A stretch of DNA of 64,000 nucleotides from Streptomyces umbrinus (GCF_030817415.1 NZ_JAUSZI010000002.1:4898001-4962000), one strand, 5' to 3'. Numbered from the stretch's first letter, positions 47,180-56,983 are shown. Made by a program: numbers and translations. Notes: generated from the letters alone by a model not told the origin.

Positions 47180-48336
47180 TCGGTGATCGTGCCTCTCAGG
47201 TAGGCGGCTGCGTGACGGGCGCGGTCGAGGACGTCGTCCAGGTCGGCGCCGTAGGTGTTGACGTGGCCCACCTTGCGGCCGGGTTTCACGTCCTTGCCGT
47301 ACATGTGGATCTTGAGCTGGGGGTCGCGGGCCATGCAGTGCAGGTACGCGGAGTACATGTCGGGGTAGTCGCCACCCAGGACGTTCACCATGACCGTCCA
47401 CTTCGCGCGCGGGCGCGGATCGCCGAGAGGCAGGTCCAGGACCGCGCGGACGTGGTTGGCGAACTGGGAGGTGATCGCGCCGTCCTGGGTCCAGTGGCCG
47501 GAGTTGTGCGGGCGCATGGCCAGCTCGTTCACGAGGATGCGGCCGTCACGGGTCTCGAAGAGCTCCACGGCGAGGTGGCCGACGACGCCGAGTTCCTTCG
47601 CGATGCGCAGAGCCAGTTCCTCGGCCCGCAGCGCGAGCTCGTCGGAGATGCCGGGCGCGGGCGCGATAACCGTGTCGCAGACGCCGTCGACCTGCTGGGA
47701 CTCGACGACGGGGTAGGCGACGGCCTGGCCGTGCGGCGACCGTACGACGTTGGCCGCCAGCTCCCGAGCGAAGTCGACCTTCTCCTCGGCGAGGACCGGG
47801 ACGCCGGCGCGGAAGGGGTCCTCGGCGTCCGCCGCGGACCGTACGACCCACACGCCCTTGCCGTCGTAGCCGCCGCGGACGGTCTTGAGGACGACCGGGA
47901 AGCCGTCGCCCTCGGCTCCCTCGGGGAGCCCCTCCGCCGCGAACGCGGCCACGTCGGCCGGGTCGCTCACGATCCGGTGCCGCGGGCACGGCACGCCGAT
48001 CTCGTCGAGCTTCGCGCGCATCACGCCCTTGTCCTGGGCGTGCACGAGCGCGTCGGGCCCGGGGCGCACGGGAATGCCGTCCGCCTCCAGGGCACGCAGA
48101 TGCTCGGTGGGTACGTGTTCGTGATCGAAAGTGATCACGTCGCAGCCCCGCGCGAAGGCCCGCAGCGTGTCGAGGTCGCGGTAGTCGCCGATGACGACAT
48201 CACCGACGACCTGCGCCGCGGAATCCTGGGGGGTGTCACTGAGGAGCTTGAATCTGATGCCGAGCGGGATGCCCGCCTCGTGTGTCATACGAGCGAGCTG
48301 CCCCCCGCCGACCATGCCGACTACCGGGAACGTCAC
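47176..48336 (-). CDS. purK: N5-carboxyaminoimidazole ribonucleotide synthase
   Basis: A 386-residue ATP-grasp enzyme making N5-CAIR from AIR, bicarbonate and ATP, the step before PurE. The start [10 protein letters not shown] and the ATP-grasp blocks ([31 protein letters not shown]) are clear. The GTG at 48336 with CTGGGGGC upstream fits the known N terminus; the longer frame is not conserved in type. Confidence 0.95.
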   Translation of the reverse strand: MTFPVVGMVGGGQLARMTHEAGIPLGIRFKLLSDTPQDSAAQVVGDVVIGDYRDLDTLRAFARGCDVITFDHEHVPTEHLRALEADGIPVRPGPDALVHAQDKGVMRAKLDEIGVPCPRHRIVSDPADVAAFAAEGLPEGAEGDGFPVVLKTVRGGYDGKGVWVVRSAADAEDPFRAGVPVLAEEKVDFARELAANVVRSPHGQAVAYPVVESQQVDGVCDTVIAPAPGISDELALRAEELALRIAKELGVVGHLAVELFETRDGRILVNELAMRPHNSGHWTQDGAITSQFANHVRAVLDLPLGDPRPRAKWTVMVNVLGGDYPDMYSAYLHCMARDPQLKIHMYGKDVKPGRKVGHVNTYGADLDDVLDRARHAAAYLRGTITE

Positions 48337-48529
48337 GCCCCCAGGGTATCGGCCATAACGGGGCACCCCTGTCGCCCGCATGATCATCGGAAGTTCCGCA
48401 TGTTCATCACATCCCGGCCACATATTCGAGTCCAAGCCGGGCACCGAAGGGAACCGCTGGTTAGCATGGCGGAGTCGACGAAGGTTGACGAAATTGACGT
48501 ATCCGACGAGACGGGGGCTGGGCGACACC

Positions 48530-49126
48530 ATGGGCAAAGGTGGTAAACGCAGGGCTCATGCCAGGCCGCCCAGTGCTGTCCGCATGCGGATCGACCGGCT
48601 GACCAGGGAAGTCGCCAAGTTCGGCGCGGTCGGCGGGGCCGGTCTGCTGGTCAACCTGATCGCCTTCAACCTGGTGCGCAGTACCACTGATCTTCAGGTC
48701 GTGCGGGCCAGTGTGATCGCCACGGTCGTCGCGATCGTCTCGAACTACATCGGTTTCCGGTACTTCACGTACCGCGATCGCGACAAGAGCGGCCGCACCA
48801 AGGAGCTGACGCTGTTCGTGCTGTTCAGCGCGGTCGGCCTCGTCATCGAGAACGGCTTCCTCTACGCCGCCACGTACGGGCTCGGGCTGGACAGCCCCCT
48901 CGCCAGCAACGTCTTCAAGTTCGTCGGCATCGGCATCGCGACGCTCTTCCGCTTCTGGTCCTACCGCACCTGGGTCTTCCGGGCCGCTCCCGCGCGTGAG
49001 GCCGTGGCCAGCGCGGAATCGTTCCTGGAGAACCCGGAGCCCTACCTCGACCAGGAGCGCCAGGCCCACCTGGAGGACGAGGACCGCCCGACGCGCCAGT
49101 TCCGCCAGGTCCAGCGCGTGCGCTAG
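48530..49126 (+). CDS. GtrA-family membrane protein
   Basis: A 198-residue protein with four membrane helices (about residues 28-170), matching the GtrA family. GtrA-like proteins are thought to flip or help move undecaprenyl-linked sugars for glycan decoration. The helices start at KFGAVGGAGLLVNLIAF and include FRYFTYRDRD and FRFWSYRTWVF, which are typical. A charged C-terminal tail of about 40 residues follows. It is divergent from purK and no glycosyltransferase lies next to it. Confidence 0.85.
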   Translation: MGKGGKRRAHARPPSAVRMRIDRLTREVAKFGAVGGAGLLVNLIAFNLVRSTTDLQVVRASVIATVVAIVSNYIGFRYFTYRDRDKSGRTKELTLFVLFSAVGLVIENGFLYAATYGLGLDSPLASNVFKFVGIGIATLFRFWSYRTWVFRAAPAREAVASAESFLENPEPYLDQERQAHLEDEDRPTRQFRQVQRVR

Positions 49127-49152
49127 AGGTTTTCGGGGGGCGCCCCCGCGCC

Positions 49153-49205
49153 CCGTTTCAGGGGCCCGGGGAACTGCGCGACCAGCCACAACGCACCCGC
49201 ACCTT
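49153..49205. repeat. Extragenic repeat, copy 4
   Basis: CAGGGGCCCGGGGAACTGCG then CGACCAGCCACAACGCACCC, between the convergent GtrA and histidine kinase genes; may serve as a terminator. Confidence 0.75.
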
Positions 49206-49215
49206 CCCCACGGCG

Positions 49216-50487
49216 CTAGCGCACCGTCTGCTCCTCGCCGTCCTGCGGCCGTCTGAGCGGCGTACGCGACAGGAACAGCCCGAACACCGGAGGCTGCGCC
49301 TGGAGCATCTCCAGGCGCCCCCCATCGGCCTCCGCGAGGTCACGGGCCACGGCGAGCCCGATCCCCGTGGAGTTCCGGCCGCTGATGGCCCGCTCGAAGA
49401 TCCGGGCGCCCAGATCGGCCGGGACACCGGGCCCCTCGTCGGTGACTTCGATCACAGCCTGGTTGCCGGTGACGCGCGTACGCAGCGCGACCGTGCCGCC
49501 ACCGTGCATCAGGGAGTTCTCGATCAGCGCCGCGAGGACCTGGGCCACGGCCCCGGGCGTCCCGACGGCCTGCAGCTGGTGCTTGCCCGAGCTGACGATC
49601 GCGCGGCCCGCGTTGCGGTAGGCCGGGCGCCACTCCGCGAGCTGCTGCTTGATGACCTCGTCGAGGTCGAAGGTGACGGCGGAGCCGGTGCGCGGGTCCC
49701 GGGAGTTCGTCAGGAGCCGTTCGACCACGTCCGTGAGCCGCTCGACCTGGCCCAGCGCGATGGTCGCCTCCTCCTTCACGATGTCCGGGTCGTCGGTGAG
49801 GGTGATCTCCTCCAGCCGCATGGACAGCGCGGTCAGCGGCGTACGCAGCTGGTGCGAGGCGTCGGCCGCGAGGCGGCGCTCGGCCGTCAGCATGCGGGCG
49901 ATGCGCTCGGCCGAGCCGTCCAGGACGTCCGCGACGCGGTCCAGCTCCGGGACGCCGTAGCGCTTGTGGCGCGGCCGCGGATCCCCTGAGCCGAGCCGCT
50001 CGGCGGTCTCCGCGAGGTCGGTCAGCGGGGAGGCGAGCCGGTTGGCCTGGCGCACCGCGAGGAGCACGGCGGCGATCACCGCGAGCAGGGCGACCGCCGC
50101 GATGATCAGGAGCGTACGGCCGACCTCACGGGTGACCGCGGAACGGGGCTCCTGGACCGTGACCGTCTCGCGCTGGTCGCCCTTGCGGGTCGACTTGATC
50201 ACGTCACCGGTGGGCTTGTCGCCGATGTGGATGTCGGCGCGGCCCGGGATCTCGATGCGTGCGTACCGGTCGCCCGTGACCTGGTCCTTGAGGACGCCGG
50301 CGCTGATCAGCTCGTCGCCGAGGATGCGACTGTCGACGATGCTCACCAGCCGCACCGCCTCGGAGTCCACCCGCTCCTGGGCGCTGTTGCTGATCGTGCG
50401 GGTCTCCACGATGACGAGCGAGACCCCGAACACGGCGATCACGACCAGCACGACGGCCAGAGTGGAGTTGATGAGACGGCGACGCAC
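49216..50487 (-). CDS. Sensor histidine kinase
   Basis: A 423-residue membrane kinase. Helices lie at about 7-27 and 125-147, with a 95-residue sensor loop between. HAMP follows, then the dimerisation domain with the phospho-His in ADASHQLRTPLTAL, and the ATPase with N (LIENSLMHGGG), G1 (DEGPGVP) and G2 (STGIGLAV) boxes. It forms a two-component system with the regulator encoded 143 bp upstream. The stimulus is unknown. Confidence 0.92.
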   Translation of the reverse strand: MRRRLINSTLAVVLVVIAVFGVSLVIVETRTISNSAQERVDSEAVRLVSIVDSRILGDELISAGVLKDQVTGDRYARIEIPGRADIHIGDKPTGDVIKSTRKGDQRETVTVQEPRSAVTREVGRTLLIIAAVALLAVIAAVLLAVRQANRLASPLTDLAETAERLGSGDPRPRHKRYGVPELDRVADVLDGSAERIARMLTAERRLAADASHQLRTPLTALSMRLEEITLTDDPDIVKEEATIALGQVERLTDVVERLLTNSRDPRTGSAVTFDLDEVIKQQLAEWRPAYRNAGRAIVSSGKHQLQAVGTPGAVAQVLAALIENSLMHGGGTVALRTRVTGNQAVIEVTDEGPGVPADLGARIFERAISGRNSTGIGLAVARDLAEADGGRLEMLQAQPPVFGLFLSRTPLRRPQDGEEQTVR

Positions 50488-50524
50488 GGGGCCCTCCGGG
50501 CAACTGATCGATCAGGGGCTAGGG

Positions 50525-50577
50525 GCGCCCTACAGGGGCGCGAGGAACTGCGCGACCAGCCACACACGACCCGCGGC
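50525..50577. repeat. Extragenic repeat, copy 5
   Basis: ACAGGGGCGCGAGGAACTGC then GCGACCAGCCACACACG, inside the gap between response regulator and histidine kinase genes, so it is within the operon. Confidence 0.75.
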
Positions 50578-50630
50578 CGCGTACTCACCGACGCCAGAGC
50601 GGCGATGAGGCGCGGCCCAACAGCAAGGAG

Positions 50631-51308
50631 CTAGCTCTTCTCGAAGCGGAAACCCACTCCACGTACCGTCGCGATGTACCGCGGATTCGCCGCGTCGTCA
50701 CCGAGCTTCTTCCGCAACCACGAGATATGCATGTCGAGGGTCTTCGTGGAAGACCACCACGTCGTGTCCCACACCTCACGCATGAGCTGGTCACGCGTGA
50801 CGACCCGCCCGGCATCCCGGACGAGAACCCGCAGCAGGTCGAACTCCTTGGCGGTGAGCTGGAGCTCCTCCTCGCCCATCCAGGCCCGGTGCGACTCGAC
50901 GTCGATGCGCACCCCGTGCGTGGCCGGAGGCTGCTGGGGCTCGGCCGCGCCGCGCCGCAGCAGGGCCCGGACGCGGGCCAGCAGCTCGGCGAGGCGGAAC
51001 GGCTTGGTGACGTAGTCGTCGGCGCCGGCGTCCAGGCCGACGACCGTGTCCACCTCGTCGGCGCGCGCGGTCAGGATGAGGATCGGCACGGTGTGCCCCT
51101 CGGCGCGCAGCCGCCGGGCCACCTCCAGGCCGTCCATGCCGGGCAGCCCGAGGTCGAGCACACACAGATCGATGCCGCCCTGGATGCCGGCGTCGAGCGC
51201 GGTGGGGCCGTCCTCGCGTACCTCAACCTCGTACCCCTCCCGGCGCAGGGCGCGGGCCAGGGGTTCCGAGATGGACGCGTCGTCCTCGGCGAGCAGTACT
51301 CGGGTCAT
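50631..51308 (-). CDS. Response regulator, OmpR/PhoB family
   Basis: A 225-residue regulator. The receiver has the acidic pair (AEDDAS), the phosphorylation Asp in CVLDLGLPGMDG and the conserved Lys in VTKPF. The winged-helix C-terminal domain (LTAKEFDLLRVLV, HISWLRKKLGDD, RGVGFRFEKS) is OmpR-type. It pairs with the histidine kinase downstream. The ATG at 51308 starts exactly at the receiver. Confidence 0.93.
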   Translation of the reverse strand: MTRVLLAEDDASISEPLARALRREGYEVEVREDGPTALDAGIQGGIDLCVLDLGLPGMDGLEVARRLRAEGHTVPILILTARADEVDTVVGLDAGADDYVTKPFRLAELLARVRALLRRGAAEPQQPPATHGVRIDVESHRAWMGEEELQLTAKEFDLLRVLVRDAGRVVTRDQLMREVWDTTWWSSTKTLDMHISWLRKKLGDDAANPRYIATVRGVGFRFEKS

Positions 51309-51809
51309 GAACTGATGGTAGTCCGCCGCGGACCAGTGCAGACAGGGTGATCGACACCCGTGATTCGCCCGCACCGCGCGGGAGATGAAACCCTGTGGGT
51401 TAGGGATGTAAATCTATGAACGGCCTTCGATTCAGGCGCATAGTTCCATCCATACCTGTGATCCATCTCTCAAGTCATGTCATATGCGGCAATGCCATGC
51501 CGTGGGGCCTTATGGTGACCAGACGCCTGTAGCACCACGCAGGGACCTTTGGCGGGAGCTTGACGCCGAAGGTCTCTTTTGTGTGCGGGCTGGTGTCTAC
51601 CAGCCTTGAAAGGAATGACCTGTGGCCGGGCCCCGAGCGCGAGGACGCGTGCGGGGCGTGGATCCCGGTGGTCGCCGTCCACCGCTCCGACGATCCGAAG
51701 CGGACTCCCCGTGGGCGTGGGGCGGGACGGCCCTCCCCGCCGGTGCCGGCCGCCTCCCCCACCGGGCGCGCGACGCTCTGCAGCGCGTCCCGACCAGCAA
51801 GGAACGACC
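51309..51809. other. Leader region of the peptide transporter, about 500 bp
   Basis: No gene is supported. It contains the divergent promoters for the response regulator and transporter, and a canonical terminator-like hairpin at 51542-51580. The open frame running from 51579 into the transporter has no coding character before 51810. Confidence 0.6.
51542..51580 (+). terminator. Intrinsic terminator or attenuator in the transporter leader
   Basis: GGGACCTTTGGCG pairs with CGCCGAAGGTCTC (13 bp, two G-U) around GGAGCTTGA and runs into TTTT. It lies 230 bp before the transporter start on the same strand, so it may be an attenuator or the end of a small RNA. Confidence 0.7.
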
Positions 51810-53306
51810 ATGGCGTCCAGCCTGACGAAGGACTCGGTCTCTCCGGGCACCCCCGGTTCCGAGAAGACCTTCTTCGGCCACCCCCGCGGACTGGCCACTC
51901 TCTTCATGACCGAGATGTGGGAGCGATTCTCCTACTACGGCATGAGGGCACTCCTCCCGCTGTACCTGGTCGCACCCGGCGGCCTGCACCTGAGCGCGAC
52001 CGCGGCCACCGCGATCTACTCGGTGTACCTGTCGCTCGTGTACCTGCTCGCCCTCCCCGGCGGCTGGTTCGCGGACCGTGTGCTCGGCCCCCGCAAGACC
52101 GTCGCCGTCGCCGGCCTGGTCATCATGCTCGGCCACCTGACGCTGGCGCTGCCCTCGTCCGGCACGTTCTACGCCGGTCTCGGCCTCGTCGCGATCGGCT
52201 CGGGTCTGCTGAAGGCCAACATCTCGACGATGGTCGGCCACCTCTACGACGGCCCGGACGACCCGCGCCGCGACGGCGGCTTCACCGTCTTCTACATCGG
52301 CATCAACCTCGGCGCCTTCGCCGCGCCGCTGGTCATCGGCACCATCGGCGAGAACGTCAACTGGCACCTGGGCTTCGCGCTCGCCGCGCTCGGCATGGCG
52401 CTGGGTCTGGCCCAGTTCCTGATCGGTCGCCGCCACCTCGACACGCGCTCCGACGTCGTCCCGACGCCGCTGTCCGCCGCGGAGAAGGCCTCGACGCTGC
52501 GCAAGGGTCTGCTGTGGCTGGCCGTCGCCGCCGTCTTCTACGCCGCCGTCGGCTTCTCCGGCCACTACACGCTGAACTGGATCCTGGTTCCGCTGACGGT
52601 CCTCGGCCTGGTCATCCCGGTCTGGGTCATCGCCCGTATCAAGCGGGACAAGTCCCTGGACCGTGTCGAGCAGTCGAAGATGTCCGCGTACATCTGGTTC
52701 TTCATCGCCGCGGCCGTCTTCTGGATGATCTACGACCAGGGCGGCTCCACGCTGTCGATCTTCGCCGAGTTGTCGGCCGAGAACACCGTGTTCGGCTGGG
52801 AGTTCCCGGTCTCCTGGTACCAGTCGGTCAACCCGGTGCTGATCATGGCCCTCGCCCCGGTCTTCGCCTGGGCCTGGCTGGCGCTGAACCGCGCCGGCAG
52901 GGAGCCGAGCACGATCGTGAAGTTCTCCTCGGGTCTGGTCCTGGTCGGCGCGTCGTTCTTCCTCTTCCTGGCTCCCCTGTCGATCGCCGAGGGCGGTCAC
53001 AAGGCCGCCGCGATGTGGCTGGTCGCCATCTACTTCGTGCAGACCGTCGGCGAGCTGACCGTTTCCCCGGTCGGCCTCTCCGTCACCACGAAGATGGCTC
53101 CCGCGAAGTACGCCTCCCAGATGATGGGCGTCTGGTTCCTCGCCGTCACCGCCGGCGACGCCACGACGGGCCTGCTCTCCATCGCGGGCGTCGACCTCAA
53201 CGGCATGGGCGTGGTCGCCCTGGAGGCCACCCTCGCCGTCATCGCCGGCGTCGCGGTCTACATGTACCGCAACAAGGTCAAGTCCCTGATGGGCGACGTC
53301 CGCTAG
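51810..53306 (+). CDS. POT/PTR-family proton-coupled peptide transporter
   Basis: A 498-residue transporter with 12-14 helices. The family signature EMWERFSYYGMRALLPLYL lies in helix 1, and FYIGINLGAFAAPLV is the second POT motif. It imports di- and tripeptides with protons. AAGGAACG precedes the ATG. The neighbouring two-component system is divergent. A terminator formed by a perfect palindrome follows the gene. Confidence 0.93.
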   Translation: MASSLTKDSVSPGTPGSEKTFFGHPRGLATLFMTEMWERFSYYGMRALLPLYLVAPGGLHLSATAATAIYSVYLSLVYLLALPGGWFADRVLGPRKTVAVAGLVIMLGHLTLALPSSGTFYAGLGLVAIGSGLLKANISTMVGHLYDGPDDPRRDGGFTVFYIGINLGAFAAPLVIGTIGENVNWHLGFALAALGMALGLAQFLIGRRHLDTRSDVVPTPLSAAEKASTLRKGLLWLAVAAVFYAAVGFSGHYTLNWILVPLTVLGLVIPVWVIARIKRDKSLDRVEQSKMSAYIWFFIAAAVFWMIYDQGGSTLSIFAELSAENTVFGWEFPVSWYQSVNPVLIMALAPVFAWAWLALNRAGREPSTIVKFSSGLVLVGASFFLFLAPLSIAEGGHKAAAMWLVAIYFVQTVGELTVSPVGLSVTTKMAPAKYASQMMGVWFLAVTAGDATTGLLSIAGVDLNGMGVVALEATLAVIAGVAVYMYRNKVKSLMGDVR

Positions 53307-53352
53307 ACGCTCCGCCGAGGTCCGGCAGGTCAACCGCGGGCCCGTTGTGGCT

Positions 53353-53408
53353 GATTGCGCAGTTCCCCGCTCCCCTCATGAGGGGAGCGGGGAACTGCGC
53401 AATCTTTT
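53353..53408 (+). terminator. Terminator of the peptide transporter, 26-bp perfect palindrome
   Basis: Positions 53353-53378 and 53379-53404 are perfectly complementary and are followed by TTTTAG. Both arms contain the extragenic repeat core GCGCAGTTCCCCGC. Confidence 0.9.
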
Positions 53409-53442
53409 AGGGGCGGGGGGAACTGCGCGACCGGCCACGGCG
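53409..53442. repeat. Extragenic repeat, copy 6
   Basis: AGGGGCGGGGGGAACTGCGC then GACCGGCCACGG directly after the palindrome, giving three cores in under 100 bp. Confidence 0.75.
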
Positions 53443-53471
53443 GTCCCGCAGTTCCCCGCGACGCTCAACCC

Positions 53472-54815
53472 CTACGGCGCCCTCCGCGAAGCACGCCGCG
53501 GCATGAACGTGAACACGGCCCCACCGAGCAGAATCGCGGTCCCGGCAACAAACCCGAGCGCCCGCAACCCCCCACTGTCATCGGCCCCCGTGTCGGCCAG
53601 CCCTCCACCGGAGTCACCGGACCCCGACGTCCCGGCCCCACCGGCGGAGCCACTCCCACCGGCGGCACCCCCCGGCTGGGCAGACGTGTCCAGCGTCAGC
53701 GACACCTCGGACTTCTCCGGCGTACACGTCGTGGTCGTCCCGAGCGCCTTCACCGTCAGCACACCGGGCGAGAGCGTCGACTCCCCGTCGGCGCCGGGCT
53801 TGTACGTGCCGGTCATGTCCGAGATCACCATGGGATCCCCGGACTTGATCGCCTCGGGGTTCGTCGGCCCCTCGACGTGGACCGTGCCCTTGTCGGCACC
53901 GCCGAGCGCGACCTCCATCGACGGCTTGACCGAGTCGGCCGGGATGTCGGCGGGGCTGTCCATCACGGACCCCTTGAACTTGACGGTGAGGTCGTAACTC
54001 CCGCCGTCCTTCTTGGCGTTGATCTGCACGGGAGAGGTCGCGTTCTTGTCGCCGATCGGCGTCTTGCACGCGTAGGGGATCTTGACCTCCTTGCCGGTGA
54101 AGTCGGTCTCACCGCCTCCACCGGTCGTACCGCCCGTGTCACTGCCCCCGGTCTCGCTCTCGGTCGGGGTCGGCTCGCCGCTCGTCGGCGGCGGGCTGGT
54201 GGGATCGGGTGTCCCGGTAGGCGGAGTCCCCTCCCCTGCCGTCACCTTGATCGTCGCCGCGGGCTTCACCGCCTCCGTCGGCGTGCACTTCGTGTCCGTC
54301 GAGAAGGCGTTGATGGCGTACGCGTCCGGCGTCAGCGTCACCTCGCCCGCCGTGGTCAGTTTCAGTTTGCCCTTCATGTCGGACAGGACCATCGCCCCGC
54401 CCTTGGGGATCGCCGGGTTCTCGCGCGGCCCCTGCATCGCGATGGACGCGGCCTGCGCCCCGGCCGCCTTGAGGGTGCCGGACGGCTGGACCGAGTTGGC
54501 GGGCAGGTCGATGAGGTCGGGGTTCTTCGACGCGGCCTGCGTGAACTTCCAGACCACCTCGACCTCGTCACCGACCTTCGCGGTGGCCGGCGCGGTGACC
54601 TCCACCTTGGTGGTGCCCTTGACCGTCGGCAGCCCGGCGGCCGGAGGCGGTACGCAGTCGGTCGCGTAGGACACCTCGGCGGCCTGGGCCGGCGCCGCGG
54701 CCACGCCCAGCAGGACTCCCGCACCGCCGAGCATCATCGCGACCCCGGCCGCGCCCGCTCTCCGGCTGCCTCTGGGCCGTGCGGGCCCCGGCCGGACTCT
54801 CCGTTGCGTGCTCAC
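53472..54815 (-). CDS. Sortase-anchored surface protein (LADTG) with two related domains
   Basis: A 447-residue secreted protein. A Tat/Sec-like basic start is followed by a hydrophobic signal ending AQA near 45. Two similar beta-rich domains (about 50-195 and 250-380) each open with a Cys (DCVPPP, ACKTPIGDK) and close with KCTPTE or TCTPEK, suggesting one disulfide each. A Thr/Pro/Gly linker joins them. The sorting signal LADTG starts at 406, with helix and RRASRR tail. The second domain matches the smaller LPQTG protein encoded upstream in the operon. It is the last gene, overlapping its neighbour by four bases. Confidence 0.85.
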   Translation of the reverse strand: MSTQRRVRPGPARPRGSRRAGAAGVAMMLGGAGVLLGVAAAPAQAAEVSYATDCVPPPAAGLPTVKGTTKVEVTAPATAKVGDEVEVVWKFTQAASKNPDLIDLPANSVQPSGTLKAAGAQAASIAMQGPRENPAIPKGGAMVLSDMKGKLKLTTAGEVTLTPDAYAINAFSTDTKCTPTEAVKPAATIKVTAGEGTPPTGTPDPTSPPPTSGEPTPTESETGGSDTGGTTGGGGETDFTGKEVKIPYACKTPIGDKNATSPVQINAKKDGGSYDLTVKFKGSVMDSPADIPADSVKPSMEVALGGADKGTVHVEGPTNPEAIKSGDPMVISDMTGTYKPGADGESTLSPGVLTVKALGTTTTCTPEKSEVSLTLDTSAQPGGAAGGSGSAGGAGTSGSGDSGGGLADTGADDSGGLRALGFVAGTAILLGGAVFTFMPRRASRRAP

Positions 54816-55999
54816 GTGTTTCCCTTCCTGGTGGGGGTCGTCGGACTGTTCTCGTGCGGTGCGGAGAGCTGATCGGCCTCGGCCGCCCCCGGATCGGTGT
54901 CCGGGGTGAACCAGGGCAGGGACGGGTTCGTACGGGCCGGCGTACGTGTCGTGGTGTCGGCCTCGGACTCGTCCGAGGAGGCCGGCGTGAGGCTCAACTT
55001 CGGCATGCGCAGGGTGACTTCGGGCAGCCGGAGCCCGCCGCGCCGCACACCGTGCGCGCCACGCCCGGGACGTCCCGGCCGCCCTCCCCTGCCGCCGCCG
55101 AAGCGACCGGCACGTCCGGCGGACCCGCGCGGCCGGATCCGGTCGACCACGGCCATCCCGATCCGGAAGAGCGCGGCCGGTACGACGACGCAGACGAGGA
55201 TCCAGAAGAGCGTCACGCCCCAGGGCCGGCCCACGCCCCACGGCTGTTCGGCGAGCACCTTGCCGCCGAACTTGAGCGAGACCGTGTAGTCGCCGTGCGC
55301 GCCGGCGGTCAGCTCGACCGGCAGGGTGATCCGTTCCTTCTCGCCGGGCCCGATGGTGCCGCGCCACTGCTGTTCCTCCCACTGCGGGGCGAACACGCCG
55401 TGGGAGGTGCCGACTTGGAACACCGGGTTCTTGACGGCGGTGGTGCCGACGTTGCCGACGGTGAAGACGAGCTTGCGGGACGGCGGCGCGCCGAACCAGG
55501 CGAGCAGGCCGCTCGACCCGTCGAGCCGGGTGTCGGTGAGCACCGAGAGCCGTCCGCCACTGTCCTGCTTGGGCAGCGGCTCGACGTCGTGTCCGGCGAC
55601 CAGGAACGGGGCGTCCGCCTCCGCCTTCTCCCCGGTGACCGTCGCCACGTGCACCACGCAGGGGCACGGCTTGGGCGGCTCGGCGACCGGCAGCTTCTTG
55701 CTGAAGGCGCCTTTCGCGTCGGTCGTGACGGCCCGGCCGTCCGCGTTGGCACAGGAGTTGGTCCCGCCGATCACACCCCGGTCGGTCGAGGACTGCCCGC
55801 AGATCAGCATCATCAGCAGCGCGTTCGGCCGCCACCCCGTACCGCTCACGGTGATCGAACCGCCCGTCCCCGCCTGGGACCTGGACAGCTTGACCGCCGG
55901 CTTCTCCGCCGCCGAGGCGGTCGCCCCCGCCATGGGGAACAGAACAAGCGCGAGCACCACGACAACCGCCGGAATCCGCACCCCTCTTCTCGCGCTCAC
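54812..55999 (-). CDS. Membrane-anchored extracellular protein with Ig-like neocarzinostatin-type domain
   Basis: A 395-residue protein with a signal peptide (1-30). Residues 33-150 resemble a neocarzinostatin-like immunoglobulin fold (GGSITVSGTGWRPN, with Cys pairs LICGQ...NSCAN and PCPC). A second beta domain (155-260) is like those that stabilise surface proteins. A helix near 265-290 and a 100-residue basic, Pro/Gly/Arg-rich cytoplasmic tail follow. Function unknown. It overlaps both neighbours by four bases (GTGA), so the three products are made together. Confidence 0.78.
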   Translation of the reverse strand: MSARRGVRIPAVVVVLALVLFPMAGATASAAEKPAVKLSRSQAGTGGSITVSGTGWRPNALLMMLICGQSSTDRGVIGGTNSCANADGRAVTTDAKGAFSKKLPVAEPPKPCPCVVHVATVTGEKAEADAPFLVAGHDVEPLPKQDSGGRLSVLTDTRLDGSSGLLAWFGAPPSRKLVFTVGNVGTTAVKNPVFQVGTSHGVFAPQWEEQQWRGTIGPGEKERITLPVELTAGAHGDYTVSLKFGGKVLAEQPWGVGRPWGVTLFWILVCVVVPAALFRIGMAVVDRIRPRGSAGRAGRFGGGRGGRPGRPGRGAHGVRRGGLRLPEVTLRMPKLSLTPASSDESEADTTTRTPARTNPSLPWFTPDTDPGAAEADQLSAPHENSPTTPTRKGNT

Positions 56000-56913
56000 G
56001 TCACCGCTCCCGTCAACTCGGCTTCCGTACGCGGCTGTCCGGCGTCCGGTGTCTCCCGCGGCCGCCTACGACGCCGTACGAACCAGTGGCCGCCGGCCGC
56101 ACACACCGCGAGCCCGGCCGCCGCGCCCGCCACCGCTCCCCATGGCACGAACCGCGCCGACGCGCCCGCCTCGTCGTGCGCCCCGCCCGCCGCCGTGACC
56201 GCCACCTCGACGTCGACGGAGTCGAGCGCGGGCCGGTCGGGCCAGGGTTCGGTGAGCGCGACGCGGCGGCCGGGGAGCAGTTCGACGGGCAGGGTGCGCG
56301 GGGCCCGGTCGAGCACCTCGCCGAAGAGCCCCTCGGCGCGTACGGCGAGTTTCGGGGTCAGCACGGTGGTGCCGCGGTTGACCAGTTCGTACGAGATGCG
56401 CCCGCCGTCGACCCGTACGTGCTCGACGGTGAGCGCGGAGAGGGTGGGGCCCTCGACCCGCAGATGGACGCGTACGGCCGCGGTCCGGCCGGCGGCGCTC
56501 GCGACGATCGCGCCGGGGTGGTCGCCGGGCGTGGCGCCCGCCGGGACGCTCACGGTGAACGGCACGTCGGCGCGGGTACGTGCCGGGATCCGCACCGTCC
56601 GCTCGGCGAAGGTGATCCAGGCACCGGTGTCCGTCGCCCTGGTCCGCACGGAGAATCCGCCGCTCCTCGTGTTGTCGGCGTCCGCACCCCGGAGCCGTAC
56701 GGTGAGCGGCTTCCCGCCCGGGTTGAGCACCGACACCGTGTCCTGCAGGACCGTGCCGGGCGCGCCCTCCGCGTAGAAGTACGGCCGTGCCTCCCGCCCG
56801 CCGGCCGCCGGCACGACGGACCAGCCGCCGTCGGCCGCGACGGTGGGGGCGACGGCCAGAAGTGCGACGGCGGCAAGACAGAGAACACGGGCGGCGGGCG
56901 GTACGAACGGCAT
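55996..56913 (-). CDS. DUF916-like (WxL-interacting type) envelope protein
   Basis: A 305-residue secreted membrane protein. The N-terminal half (after a signal ending VAA near 27) has the pattern seen in DUF916 proteins, RPYFYAEGAPGT then PGGKPLTVRLRGAD, and SVPAGATPGDHPGAIVAS, which in Firmicutes binds peptidoglycan. A second beta domain (about 150-240) follows, then one helix and a basic tail. DUF916 proteins work with WxL surface proteins; here the partner is probably the sortase-anchored products of the same operon. It overlaps the next gene by four bases. Confidence 0.8.
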   Translation of the reverse strand: MPFVPPAARVLCLAAVALLAVAPTVAADGGWSVVPAAGGREARPYFYAEGAPGTVLQDTVSVLNPGGKPLTVRLRGADADNTRSGGFSVRTRATDTGAWITFAERTVRIPARTRADVPFTVSVPAGATPGDHPGAIVASAAGRTAAVRVHLRVEGPTLSALTVEHVRVDGGRISYELVNRGTTVLTPKLAVRAEGLFGEVLDRAPRTLPVELLPGRRVALTEPWPDRPALDSVDVEVAVTAAGGAHDEAGASARFVPWGAVAGAAAGLAVCAAGGHWFVRRRRRPRETPDAGQPRTEAELTGAVT

Positions 56914-56983
56914 CGGCGGCTCCGGACAGTCGTACGGGACGTGCGGGTTGTGCCGGGCGTGCAGGTTGTACGAGGCGTGCGCG

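Noticed and set aside
51579..51809. N-terminal extension of the peptide transporter
   Set aside because: The extension is Arg/Pro-rich, unlike any POT N terminus, and ATG 51810 has a good ribosome site.
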